Assembly: GCA_937901255.1 (NCBI GenBank)
Contig: CALCHN010000012.1
Coordinates: forward strand, 1-27,906
From: an uncultured Flavobacteriales bacterium
Lineage (GTDB): Bacteria > Bacteroidota > Bacteroidia > Flavobacteriales_E > Vicingaceae
Length of the DNA: 27,906 bases
Direction: 5' to 3'
The notes under the pieces were generated by a model that had not been told where the DNA came from, ran no database searches, and saw only the letters and a program-made list of their open reading frames with translations. Made by a program: the position numbers and the translations under genes. Numbering within the stretch: the stretch's first letter is position 1; each line of letters begins with the position of its first letter. Below, one piece after another: positions 15,798 to 23,819 of the stretch.

Positions 15798-17423
15798 ATG
15801 AAGCACTTTTTATTATCTTTATTTATAACACTAAATACCCTTTTTGCTTGGTCGCAACAAAAACAACCTAAATTGGTAGTGGGTATTGTAGTAGATCAGA
15901 TGCGTTACGATTACCTTACTCGTTTTTGGGATAAATTCAGTGAAAACGGCTTTAAAAAGTTGGTGAATAATGGTTTTAACTGCGAGCAAACACATTTCAA
16001 TTATATGCCTACTTATACTGCTCCAGGACACGCTTCTATATACACAGGAACAACTCCTGCCAACCATGGCATTATTGCGAATACATGGTACGACAAAACC
16101 AATAAAGCCAAAACCTACTGTACTGCTGATGAGAATGTTCAATCTGTTGGAACTACAACCGATATGGGAAAAATGTCTCCAAATAAACTATTGGTTACTA
16201 CCATTGCCGATGAATTGAAGAAGGCTAATAAACAATCTAAAGTAATAGGAATTTCTATTAAAGACAGAGGGGCTATTTTGCCTGCCGGACACCAGGCGGA
16301 TGCTGCTTATTGGTTTGCCGGAGAAGATGAAGGAAAATGGATTTCTAGCACTTACTATATGAAACAGTTGCCTAAATGGTTAACCGAATTGAATAAGAAA
16401 AATACCGCCAATACGTATTTACAACAATCTTGGGAAACACTTTTACCAATTGCAGAATATACCGAAAGTATTGCCGACAATAACCCTTATGAGGAAGTTT
16501 TTGAAGGCGAAAAAGCCCCTGTTTTTCCACATAATTTGCCAGCTTTAAGAAAAGCCAACAAAAATTACGACTTAATAAAATCAACTCCTTTTGGAAATAC
16601 CATTTTAAAAGAATTGGCTTTTGAAGTGATTAAAAATGAGCAATTAGGTAAAGATGATATTACCGATTTACTTACGGTAAGTTTTTCTTCTCCCGATTAT
16701 ATCGGACACCAATTCGGACCTTATTCAGTAGAGATTCAAGATACGTATTTGCGTTTAGATAAAGAAATAGCGGAATTATTAACTTTTCTGGAAAAACAAG
16801 TTGGTGAAAACGAATTTATGGTTTTCCTAACTGCCGACCATGGAGTAGTAGATATTCCTCAACATGCTATTGACAATCAACTTCCGGGTGGTTATTTTGA
16901 AGAAAAAGCTACTTTAGAGAAAATGAATACTTTTCTTTTTGAAAAATTCAATACAGAAAACTTAGTAGAAAATTTATCAAATTACCAATTGTTTTTTAAT
17001 CATGATTTGATTAAAGAACATCAATTAAATTTAATTGAAATAGAAAATAGTGCTGTTAACTTTATGTTGGCACAAAAAGGCATTGTAAAAGCAGTTTCGG
17101 CAACAAGCATGAAGTCTGCTGAATTTACCGACAAAATAATGGGAAACGTACAAAGAGGTTTTCATCAGGTACGTTCGGGAGATGTATTGTTTGTATTAGC
17201 TCCAGGTTGGATAAACAAATGGACGAAAAAAGGAACCACACATGGCTCGCCATACAATTACGATACGCATGTGCCATTATTGTGGTATGGCAAAAACATT
17301 GAAAAAGGAAGCAGTTCAGCATTGGTTGTTATCCCCGATATTGCAGCAACACTATCTGTAATCTTGGGAGTTGCCATGCCTTCCGCTTGCGATGGAAAAG
17401 TGATTGAGGAAATTTTTGATTAA
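15798..17423 (+). CDS. PafA-like secreted alkaline phosphatase
   Basis: The 541-residue protein has a signal peptide (about 1-19, MKHFLLSLFITLNTLFAWSQ) and the alkaline-phosphatase superfamily zinc sites: VVDQMRYDYL (Asp33), SSPDYIGHQFGP, LTADHGVVDIP and GTTHGSPYNYDTHVP. The nucleophile is Thr74 in PTYTAPGHAS. Asn95, Lys155 and Arg157 (GISIKDRG) match the Asn100, Lys162 and Arg164 that give the PafA type its phosphomonoesterase preference, so monoester hydrolysis in the periplasm is favoured over nucleotide pyrophosphatase activity. Such enzymes scavenge phosphate constitutively in Bacteroidota. No Pho-box-like signal was looked for beyond the TAnnTTTG box. A lipoprotein gene follows after 13 nt. 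Confidence 0.92.
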   Translation: MKHFLLSLFITLNTLFAWSQQKQPKLVVGIVVDQMRYDYLTRFWDKFSENGFKKLVNNGFNCEQTHFNYMPTYTAPGHASIYTGTTPANHGIIANTWYDKTNKAKTYCTADENVQSVGTTTDMGKMSPNKLLVTTIADELKKANKQSKVIGISIKDRGAILPAGHQADAAYWFAGEDEGKWISSTYYMKQLPKWLTELNKKNTANTYLQQSWETLLPIAEYTESIADNNPYEEVFEGEKAPVFPHNLPALRKANKNYDLIKSTPFGNTILKELAFEVIKNEQLGKDDITDLLTVSFSSPDYIGHQFGPYSVEIQDTYLRLDKEIAELLTFLEKQVGENEFMVFLTADHGVVDIPQHAIDNQLPGGYFEEKATLEKMNTFLFEKFNTENLVENLSNYQLFFNHDLIKEHQLNLIEIENSAVNFMLAQKGIVKAVSATSMKSAEFTDKIMGNVQRGFHQVRSGDVLFVLAPGWINKWTKKGTTHGSPYNYDTHVPLLWYGKNIEKGSSSALVVIPDIAATLSVILGVAMPSACDGKVIEEIFD

Positions 17424-17436
17424 AAAATATTTAACG

Positions 17437-18081
17437 ATGAAAATACAAAATTTAATTATTTTATTTAGTGTTGGTTTGGTTGCCTGTACGGACAACCAAA
17501 CCAACGAAACTAATCAGCAACAACAATTAGATTCGACTACGGTAAAAGTAGATTCGACAGCATTAGAAAATGCTAAATTAATGCCTGACACGAATAGCTT
17601 TTTGCAATTTTATCAGCAATTAGTAGCTGCTATTGAAACTAAAAATGCAGCAGCGTTTAACCAACTTTTTTATAAAGATTATGGTTTGTATATTATAGAA
17701 AGTTCTGGAGCTATGCCAGAAGTAAGCAAGGTTTACGAAATCGAAAATTATACATCATCAACAACAAAGCAAGGGTTTTTTAATCTTCCATTTGATTCAT
17801 TAAGTTTAATGCCGCTTAAGGAAAAGCTACCAAAAGTAGTCTGCGAAAAAAACAGCTATAACAAGCAAGGTTGTTTTCAGGAAAATATAAACCCCTTAAA
17901 AGACAGTGAAATTTGGCATTATGCCAATTTAAATGAAAAAGAAGTACAAGCCATACAATTTATTAGCGAAACCATAAAAATTACCATTGTAAATACCTAT
18001 AATTATACCTTTTATTTTTCACAAATAAATGGTTCTTGGCAACTTAGCTTTATAGATTTAAGAATTCCCTGCACTGCCTAA
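17437..18081 (+). CDS. lipoprotein of unknown function
   Basis: From ATG 17437 the 214-residue protein begins MKIQNLIILFSVGLVACTDN, a lipoprotein signal with Cys17. A longer frame starts 33 nt earlier inside the phosphatase 3' end but would spoil the signal peptide. The mature chain begins with a Thr/Asn/Gln linker (NQTNETNQQQQLDS), then a folded region with FLQFYQQLVAAIETKNAAAFNQLFYKDYGLYIIESSG and ending NGSWQLSFIDLRIPC. The FYQQLVAAIETKN...F...Y pattern and the late W.L.F.D strand hint at an NTF2/SnoaL-like fold, but that is a guess. It is in the phosphatase transcript. Confidence 0.75.
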   Translation: MKIQNLIILFSVGLVACTDNQTNETNQQQQLDSTTVKVDSTALENAKLMPDTNSFLQFYQQLVAAIETKNAAAFNQLFYKDYGLYIIESSGAMPEVSKVYEIENYTSSTTKQGFFNLPFDSLSLMPLKEKLPKVVCEKNSYNKQGCFQENINPLKDSEIWHYANLNEKEVQAIQFISETIKITIVNTYNYTFYFSQINGSWQLSFIDLRIPCTA

Positions 18082-18155
18082 AACTGTTAATTGCATTGTT
18101 AATAAAAAACTGCATTTTAAACAGTTTTAAAACACTAATAGCCTTGGCTTATGCT

Positions 18156-18163
18156 TATATTTG
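18156..18163 (+). promoter_or_regulatory. -7 box for gyrB
   Basis: TATATTTG matches TAnnTTTG exactly and ends 36 nt before the gyrB ATG. A TTG at 18144-18146 is too close to be the -33 element. Confidence 0.45.
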
Positions 18164-18199
18164 TTTTTGCTTAAAAAAAGCCTAAAAAACACATAAAAT

Positions 18200-20149
18200 A
18201 TGAGCGAAGAACAAAAGAAAAATTATTCGGCCGATAGTATTCAGGCATTGGAAGGAATGGAGCATGTTAGAATGCGTCCATCCATGTATATTGGAGATGT
18301 AGGCGTTAGAGGTTTGCATCATTTAGTTTACGAAGTAGTAGATAACTCCATTGATGAGGCAATGGGAGGCCATTGTAACGAAATTCAAGTTTGGATTAAT
18401 GAAGATAACTCTATTGGAGTAAAAGATAATGGTAGAGGTATTCCTGTTGACATGCACAAAAAAGAAGGCGTTTCTGCTTTACAAGTAGTTATGACCAAAA
18501 TTGGAGCAGGAGGTAAATTTGATAAGGATTCTTATAAAGTTTCCGGTGGTTTGCACGGTGTTGGTGTTTCTGTAGTAAATGCACTTTCTGACGATTTAAA
18601 AGCAACCGTTTACCGTGATGGAAAGATTTATCAACAAGAATATCAAAAAGGAAAAGCACTTTATCCTGTAAAAGAAGTTGGAACAACCGATTATAGAGGA
18701 ACAGAAGTAACCTTTAAGCCAGACGGAACCATATTTGAAAATACCGAATATAGCTACGAAACGTTGAAAGATAGAATGAGAGAACTTTCATTCTTAAATA
18801 AAGGCGTTAGGATAACCATTACCGACCATAGAGAAAAAGATGAAGAAGGTAACAGTGTTTTTGAGGAATTTTATTCTGAAGAAGGATTGAAAGAATTTGT
18901 TAAATACATTGATGAGACTCGTGAGCCATTAATTGGTGAAGTAATTCACATGGAAGGCGAAAAAAGTGGTATTCCTGTTGAGGTAGCCATGATTTATAAC
19001 ACATCTTATGCTGAAAACATTCATGCTTATGTAAATAATATTAATACTCATGAAGGTGGAACGCATTTATCAGGATTTAGAAGAGGATTAACTTCTACAT
19101 TAAAGAAATATGCAGAAACTTCTGGGATGTTAGATAAATTAAAGTTTGAAATTTCTGGTGATGATTTTAGAGAAGGGTTAACAGCTATCGTTTCTGTAAA
19201 AGTACAAGAACCTCAATTTGAAGGACAAACTAAAACTAAATTAGGAAACAGAGAAGTAACCGCACCTGTTAGTCAGGCAGTAACAGAAATGTTAACCAAT
19301 TATTTAGAAGAACATCCTGCTGATGCAAAATCGATAGTTCAAAAAGTTATTTTAGCCGCTACCGCTCGTCATGCAGCTACTAAAGCTCGTGAAATGGTTC
19401 AGCGTAAAAATGTAATGTCAGGCTCTGGTTTACCAGGAAAACTTTCTGATTGTGCATCTAAAGACCCAGCAATATGCGAACTTTATTTAGTAGAGGGAGA
19501 TTCTGCGGGTGGAACAGCAAAACAAGGAAGAGACAGACATTTTCAAGCTATTATGCCGCTTAGAGGTAAAATCTTGAACGTGGAAAAAGCCATGCAGCAC
19601 AAAATTTTAGATAACGAAGAGATTAAAAATATTTATACTGCTTTAGGCGTAAGAATTGGAACAGAAGAAGATGCAAGAGCATTGAACATTGAAAAATTAC
19701 GTTACCATAAAGTAATTATTATGTGTGATGCCGATGTGGATGGTTCTCATATCGAAACACTTATTTTAACTTTCTTCTTTAGATATATGCCTGAATTAAT
19801 AGAAAAAGGCTATATATACATAGCTACACCACCACTTTATTTGGTTAAGAAAGGTAAAGAACAACGTTATTGCTGGAATGACAAAGAACGTGATACAGCA
19901 ATACAAGAAATTAAAGGTGCAGGTAAGGAAGGAAGTGTACATGTTCAACGTTACAAAGGTTTGGGAGAAATGAATGCAGAGCAATTGTGGTCAACCACCA
20001 TGAATCCTGAATTTAGAACATTAAGACAAATAAACATTGAAAATGCTGCTTCGGCAGATCATACTTTCTCTATGCTAATGGGTGATGATGTTCCACCAAG
20101 AAGAGAGTTTATTGAAGCCAATGCCAAGTACGCTAAAATAGATATTTAA
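18200..20149 (+). CDS. gyrB: DNA gyrase subunit B
   Basis: The 649-residue protein is GyrB, the ATPase subunit of the A2B2 enzyme that introduces negative supercoils. The GHKL ATPase domain shows VVDNSIDEAMGGHC, VKDNGRGIPVDMH, MTKIGAGGKFD and SGGLHGVGVSVVNALS. The transducer carries EGGTHLSGFRRGLT. The TOPRIM part has LVEGDSAGGTAKQGRDR, PLRGKILNVEKA and MCDADVDGSHI. It ends with QRYKGLGEMNAEQLWSTTMNPE and the usual tail. The length fits the compact GyrB lacking the proteobacterial insertion. PLRGKILNVEKA and KGLGEMN favour GyrB over ParE. It is a single-gene unit with its own promoter box and a terminator downstream. Confidence 0.97.
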   Translation: MSEEQKKNYSADSIQALEGMEHVRMRPSMYIGDVGVRGLHHLVYEVVDNSIDEAMGGHCNEIQVWINEDNSIGVKDNGRGIPVDMHKKEGVSALQVVMTKIGAGGKFDKDSYKVSGGLHGVGVSVVNALSDDLKATVYRDGKIYQQEYQKGKALYPVKEVGTTDYRGTEVTFKPDGTIFENTEYSYETLKDRMRELSFLNKGVRITITDHREKDEEGNSVFEEFYSEEGLKEFVKYIDETREPLIGEVIHMEGEKSGIPVEVAMIYNTSYAENIHAYVNNINTHEGGTHLSGFRRGLTSTLKKYAETSGMLDKLKFEISGDDFREGLTAIVSVKVQEPQFEGQTKTKLGNREVTAPVSQAVTEMLTNYLEEHPADAKSIVQKVILAATARHAATKAREMVQRKNVMSGSGLPGKLSDCASKDPAICELYLVEGDSAGGTAKQGRDRHFQAIMPLRGKILNVEKAMQHKILDNEEIKNIYTALGVRIGTEEDARALNIEKLRYHKVIIMCDADVDGSHIETLILTFFFRYMPELIEKGYIYIATPPLYLVKKGKEQRYCWNDKERDTAIQEIKGAGKEGSVHVQRYKGLGEMNAEQLWSTTMNPEFRTLRQINIENAASADHTFSMLMGDDVPPRREFIEANAKYAKIDI

Positions 20150-20166
20150 TAGCTATTAATTGTTTT

Positions 20167-20204
20167 AAAAATGCCTGAAGATTATTTCTTCAGGCATTTT
20201 TTTA
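20167..20204. terminator. terminator usable from both strands
   Basis: A perfect 11-bp stem (ATGCCTGAAGA 20171-20181 / TCTTCAGGCAT 20187-20197) with a 5-nt loop is flanked by an A-tract on the left and seven T on the right. It can end gyrB on the plus strand and the convergent exported-protein gene (stop at 20202) on the minus strand. Confidence 0.85.
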
Positions 20205-21083
20205 TATCCAAAAAATTTTTTCATCTATTTCTCCAGCTAAGGAAGTAAAAAGTATTCGGTATCGTCCTTTTGGTAGCTCGCTTACATCAACCATTATAGG
20301 CTGTTCTTTTGTTTTTTCAGGTACTTTAATGTCTTTTCTAATTTGAGAAATATTATACAAATCATAAATAACTACTTTTATTACCCTGCCTTTTTCTAAA
20401 TCGGCTTTTAACGTTCCATATATTGTTTTTACTTTATTAGACACCATTCCTGTGCTATCGTTGGGCATATACTCTAAAGAATACCAAGGCACAATTTCGT
20501 TTTTATACTGAGCTAAAAATTCTTGCAATCCTTTTATAGAGTCTCTATCTGTATGAAAAACAGATGAAATAGGTCGGTTGTTGGTTAATGTCCATACAGC
20601 ATGTTGCATAGCTTCTACAGGATATTTATTTTTATTAAGATGAGTAGCTAGTTGAACCACTTCTTTCGGCATCATATTGCCTAATGTGTATTGGTCATTT
20701 TCATCAGGAGCACCTTTATGCGATTGAGAACAGAAACCAAATAATTTTTTAGCCTGATAACCAAAGGGTTGTAAACTAAATAATGTTTCTTTTATAATTA
20801 CAATGTCTTGTTTATTAGTGTCTTCTGAAGCAAAATTTCGTCCGGCTTCTATCAGTACAGTTAAAGGACGAGAAGTAGTATTGGTAAGGTTCATTAATAT
20901 ACATTCACCTGAGTAGCTTCCTAAATTAGTTGCTTCAAGACTAATTAATTGATATTTTAAAGCATCTTCAATAGAAACAGCGTCACTGTGTTTAAAATAA
21001 TTGCCTGACGAATGATAGGAGCTTAAAATTAAGCATAAGATTATTACTGTGCCACATAGGCACATTTTTTTAAATGCGTTCAT
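20202..21083 (-). CDS. exported protein of unknown function, possible thioester-like domain
   Basis: I do not recognise this 293-residue protein. It has an N-terminal signal (MNAFKKMCLCGTVIILCLILSS) and then a beta-rich region (LISLEATNLGSYSGECILMNLTN). Next comes AKKLFGFCSQSHKGAP with Cys118, and EAMQHAVWTLTNN with Gln160 and Trp164. The Cys followed about 40 residues later by QxAxW resembles the thioester domains of Gram-positive adhesins. The match is by eye and could be chance. The C-terminus (GRVIKVVIYDLYNISQ, then VDVSELPKGRYRILFTS) resembles a type A T9SS sorting domain in outline, with LPKGRY in place of the usual LPxGxY. It lies downstream of two T9SS surface proteins on the same strand, and its start codon is inside a perfect inverted repeat. 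Confidence 0.7.
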   Translation of the reverse strand: MNAFKKMCLCGTVIILCLILSSYHSSGNYFKHSDAVSIEDALKYQLISLEATNLGSYSGECILMNLTNTTSRPLTVLIEAGRNFASEDTNKQDIVIIKETLFSLQPFGYQAKKLFGFCSQSHKGAPDENDQYTLGNMMPKEVVQLATHLNKNKYPVEAMQHAVWTLTNNRPISSVFHTDRDSIKGLQEFLAQYKNEIVPWYSLEYMPNDSTGMVSNKVKTIYGTLKADLEKGRVIKVVIYDLYNISQIRKDIKVPEKTKEQPIMVDVSELPKGRYRILFTSLAGEIDEKIFWI

Positions 21084-21137
21084 AATAAAGGAGTTTGGTT
21101 AGACTTGTTGGAAAGAATAACGCTCCTTTATTATGAA
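21079..21137 (-). promoter_or_regulatory. 15-bp perfect inverted repeat covering the start codon
   Basis: TTCATAATAAAGGAG (21079-21093) and CTCCTTTATTATGAA (21123-21137) are perfect reverse complements separated by 29 nt. In the minus-strand mRNA the downstream arm contains the ATG of the exported protein and the bases just before it. A stem would therefore bury the initiation site. There is no U-tract after it, so it is not a normal terminator. The role (translational switch, protein operator or inversion site) is not determined by the sequence. Confidence 0.6.
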
Positions 21138-21163
21138 ATATTGTTAAGAGGGATTTTTTGGGA

Positions 21164-23746
21164 TTATCTAATTATAGAAACCTTACCCATTTGTTCATAC
21201 CTTTTTCCGTTGGTGTCTTTATATTCCAAACGCCAACTATAACTACCAGATTCTACTAGTTTGCCTTTATATGTTCCATCCCAACCATCATTTAATAGAT
21301 TTGATTCAAAAATTAGTTCTCCCCATCTATTAAAAATTTTAAAAGAATAGCCTTCTAAATTAACTCCATATCCTTTAGGTCCAAATTTCTCGTTTAAATT
21401 ATCTCCATCTGGTGTAAAAGCATTTGGTACAAAAACACCTGTTTCTCCATGTATTTTTACCATCTGAAAAGTAGAGTCCATACAACCATTTTCATTCACA
21501 ACAAGAAGAGTTACCATGTAGGATGCTGTATCATTTCCTGGAAAAATAAAGGTTGGATTTTGTTGAATACTTCCTCCCAAATTATCAAAACTCCAAAACC
21601 ATGAGGAAATGTTATATTGAGATAAATCTGTAAAATAAACGGTTGGATTAAATATAGTTACATTTTGTGGGGTATAAGAAAATTTAGCTTGAGGATTTTC
21701 ATATACCATTATGTAATTAACCTCCGTTAAAGCACCACTACATCCATTATTATCAGTTACATACAATGTTATATTATAATTTCCTGGCGTTATGTATGTA
21801 TGAGAAACCGTATCATCAGTAGAAGTATTCCCATCTCCTAAATCCCAGTAAAATGAAGTGATTAAATTAGTGTCGGTTGTATTGTAAAGATTAACACTTA
21901 ATGGGGCACATCCAGTTTGTATATCTGCTTGAAAAGAAGCTACATTTACAGACCCTGGCTCTGTAATAGTAATAGTTGTATCTTCAGAGCAACCATTATT
22001 ATCGGTTACAGTTACAGTAACATTTCCAGCAAATAAATTATTAGCTGTTGGTGAATTTCCAATACCTGGTACTGACCAACTGTAGTTATATGTACCACTT
22101 CCTCCTTGAGGAGCAAGTGTTATTTCTCCATCATTTCCTCCATTACACGTAACATTTGTAACTGTATTTGGAAGTGAAATTGCCGTTGGTGAGTTTATTA
22201 TAAATGTGGTTGAGTATGGACAAGAACCATCTGAAACATAAGCAGTATAATTGCCTGGACATAAGTTATTAAAGGTGTTGTTTGGCGTCCAGTTTACACC
22301 ATCAATACTATACTGAGTAGTATTAGAGGCATTAATAGTAATGCTTCCATCACATGTATTGTGACAACTTGCATCTGCAACATCTAAACTATCTATTACT
22401 GCTGCACAACAAGATGCTGTAGTAACATCAATAGTAGCAATACCGGGAGGACAACCACTACCGTCATCCACTTGTACTGTAAAGGTTACTGTCCCTAAAC
22501 CAGAAGGGGTATAAATAGGATTAGGATCTGTTGGATTTGACAACCCTGTTGTAGGAGACCACATGTAAGTGTAAGGACCTCCATTTCCTCCAAAACCTGT
22601 AGGATTACCACCTAAAGTAAAAGATGTTCCCATGCAAATTGAGGTATCGATACCTGCATCTGCAAATGGTGGCTGGTTAGGATAAACAGTAATAGGTATT
22701 ACAGAAGCGATAACTGTATTACAAGTGCTTACAATAGTATCTCCAATGGTCATGGTTAATGTATAAGTTGTAGGTTGTGAAGGCCAAGCAGTAGGGTAAG
22801 CACAAGTATCGCAACTAAAGTTTGTTCCTACTATTATAGGGTCTCCAGCAATAGATTGCCATAAAAATGTTGTATCTAATAAACATCCAATTGGACCACA
22901 TCCACCCGAACCTGGCGTATAAGTCCATCCTAATTGTGTAGAACCACAGAAATTAACTGGATTAGCAGTTAAGGTTAGTGTTCCTGGATTTCCTGTGTTT
23001 GGATCACAAGCTAAAGCTGGAAGTAAATCTGAAATTAAGTCAATAACAGCATTGTTATTAGGAGTTCCTAAAATTCCAACTGAACCACAAGTGCCACTAG
23101 TTGGAAAAATATTGAAGTCGCCATTTACAATTAGAGCTCCTTGACCAGAAATCATATCTCCTGAACAAAATTTTACTCCAATTACATCTCCAGTACCTAT
23201 AGCTCCGCCACATGTATTGTTTGCCTCATATAAAATGTTGGGACCTGTTGCTCCTTGAAATGGACGTACTGCAGCACCATGACTGATGGTTGGATTACAC
23301 ATTAGATTGGAAAATGCGTTGTATTGATAATTTCCTGATTTTGTTATTGTATGACTAATTGACCCACCAACGGTTACTGTAGCATCAATTAATTGATCTG
23401 CAAAAGCAGCAGGAAAATCACAACAAGATACTTCAGATTGAATGTAAACAGCACCTCCAGCGTTCATATAGTTTATAATTGGATTTAAGGTAGTAGGACT
23501 AGGTGTTCCCATATTTCCAAAAATCCAAACTTGGTCATAAGTAGCAGGGTTTATTGACGCGGGAATTGCATTTACTCTTAATACACTTGTTTGAGTTGCT
23601 AGTAATCTATTATAAATATTACTAGCGTTATTTTGTTGGTCGCTAGAGAAATTATTGTTGTAATCTATAACCAATACATTACTTTGAGCAAAACTTATGG
23701 TTATAGATACAACTAAACTAAAAGTTATAAGGATTATTTTTTTCAT
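21164..23746 (-). CDS. T9SS type B surface protein with SprB and PKD repeats
   Basis: The 860-residue protein has a signal peptide (about 1-20, ending SFAQ). An N-terminal region of about 230 residues (VLVIDYNNNFSS, YDQVWIFGNMG, IINYMNAGGAVYIQSEVS) looks like a flavodoxin/amidotransferase-type alpha-beta fold. Cys-rich Ig-like segments and two SprB-type repeats follow (DASCHNTCDGSITINAS, NVTCNGGNDGEITLAPQGGSG). Two PKD-like domains come next (FYWDLGDGNTS, WFWSFDNLGGS). The last roughly 90 residues (GVFVPNAFTPDGDNLNEKFG, IFNRWGELIFES, GWDGTYKG, SGSYSWRLEY) are the type B T9SS sorting domain. It should be a surface-exposed or released protein, perhaps an adhesin. Its C-terminal 330 or so residues are closely related to those of the next gene upstream. 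Confidence 0.9.
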   Translation of the reverse strand: MKKIILITFSLVVSITISFAQSNVLVIDYNNNFSSDQQNNASNIYNRLLATQTSVLRVNAIPASINPATYDQVWIFGNMGTPSPTTLNPIINYMNAGGAVYIQSEVSCCDFPAAFADQLIDATVTVGGSISHTITKSGNYQYNAFSNLMCNPTISHGAAVRPFQGATGPNILYEANNTCGGAIGTGDVIGVKFCSGDMISGQGALIVNGDFNIFPTSGTCGSVGILGTPNNNAVIDLISDLLPALACDPNTGNPGTLTLTANPVNFCGSTQLGWTYTPGSGGCGPIGCLLDTTFLWQSIAGDPIIVGTNFSCDTCAYPTAWPSQPTTYTLTMTIGDTIVSTCNTVIASVIPITVYPNQPPFADAGIDTSICMGTSFTLGGNPTGFGGNGGPYTYMWSPTTGLSNPTDPNPIYTPSGLGTVTFTVQVDDGSGCPPGIATIDVTTASCCAAVIDSLDVADASCHNTCDGSITINASNTTQYSIDGVNWTPNNTFNNLCPGNYTAYVSDGSCPYSTTFIINSPTAISLPNTVTNVTCNGGNDGEITLAPQGGSGTYNYSWSVPGIGNSPTANNLFAGNVTVTVTDNNGCSEDTTITITEPGSVNVASFQADIQTGCAPLSVNLYNTTDTNLITSFYWDLGDGNTSTDDTVSHTYITPGNYNITLYVTDNNGCSGALTEVNYIMVYENPQAKFSYTPQNVTIFNPTVYFTDLSQYNISSWFWSFDNLGGSIQQNPTFIFPGNDTASYMVTLLVVNENGCMDSTFQMVKIHGETGVFVPNAFTPDGDNLNEKFGPKGYGVNLEGYSFKIFNRWGELIFESNLLNDGWDGTYKGKLVESGSYSWRLEYKDTNGKRYEQMGKVSIIR

Positions 23747-23819
23747 CTATTTTAAATTAAATAATATTTGTCAAAAGACGAGATTGTATAGTTATAGTTG
23801 CCTGTTAGACAATAATAAT

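Noticed and set aside
17404..17436. Longer start for the lipoprotein inside the end of the phosphatase gene
   Set aside because: It would place eleven charged residues before a perfectly formed lipoprotein signal, and the ATG at 17437 gives the canonical signal.
18080..18128. Terminator between the lipoprotein and gyrB (AAAACTGTT / AACAGTTTT)
   Set aside because: The 9-bp stem is AT-rich with a loop of about 30 nt and only four T residues after it. Too weak to call.
21079..21137. Invertible promoter switch of the Bacteroides capsule type
   Set aside because: The 29-nt spacer between the arms is too short to hold a promoter and no invertase gene is in the window. Mixed orientations in reads would be needed to revive this.
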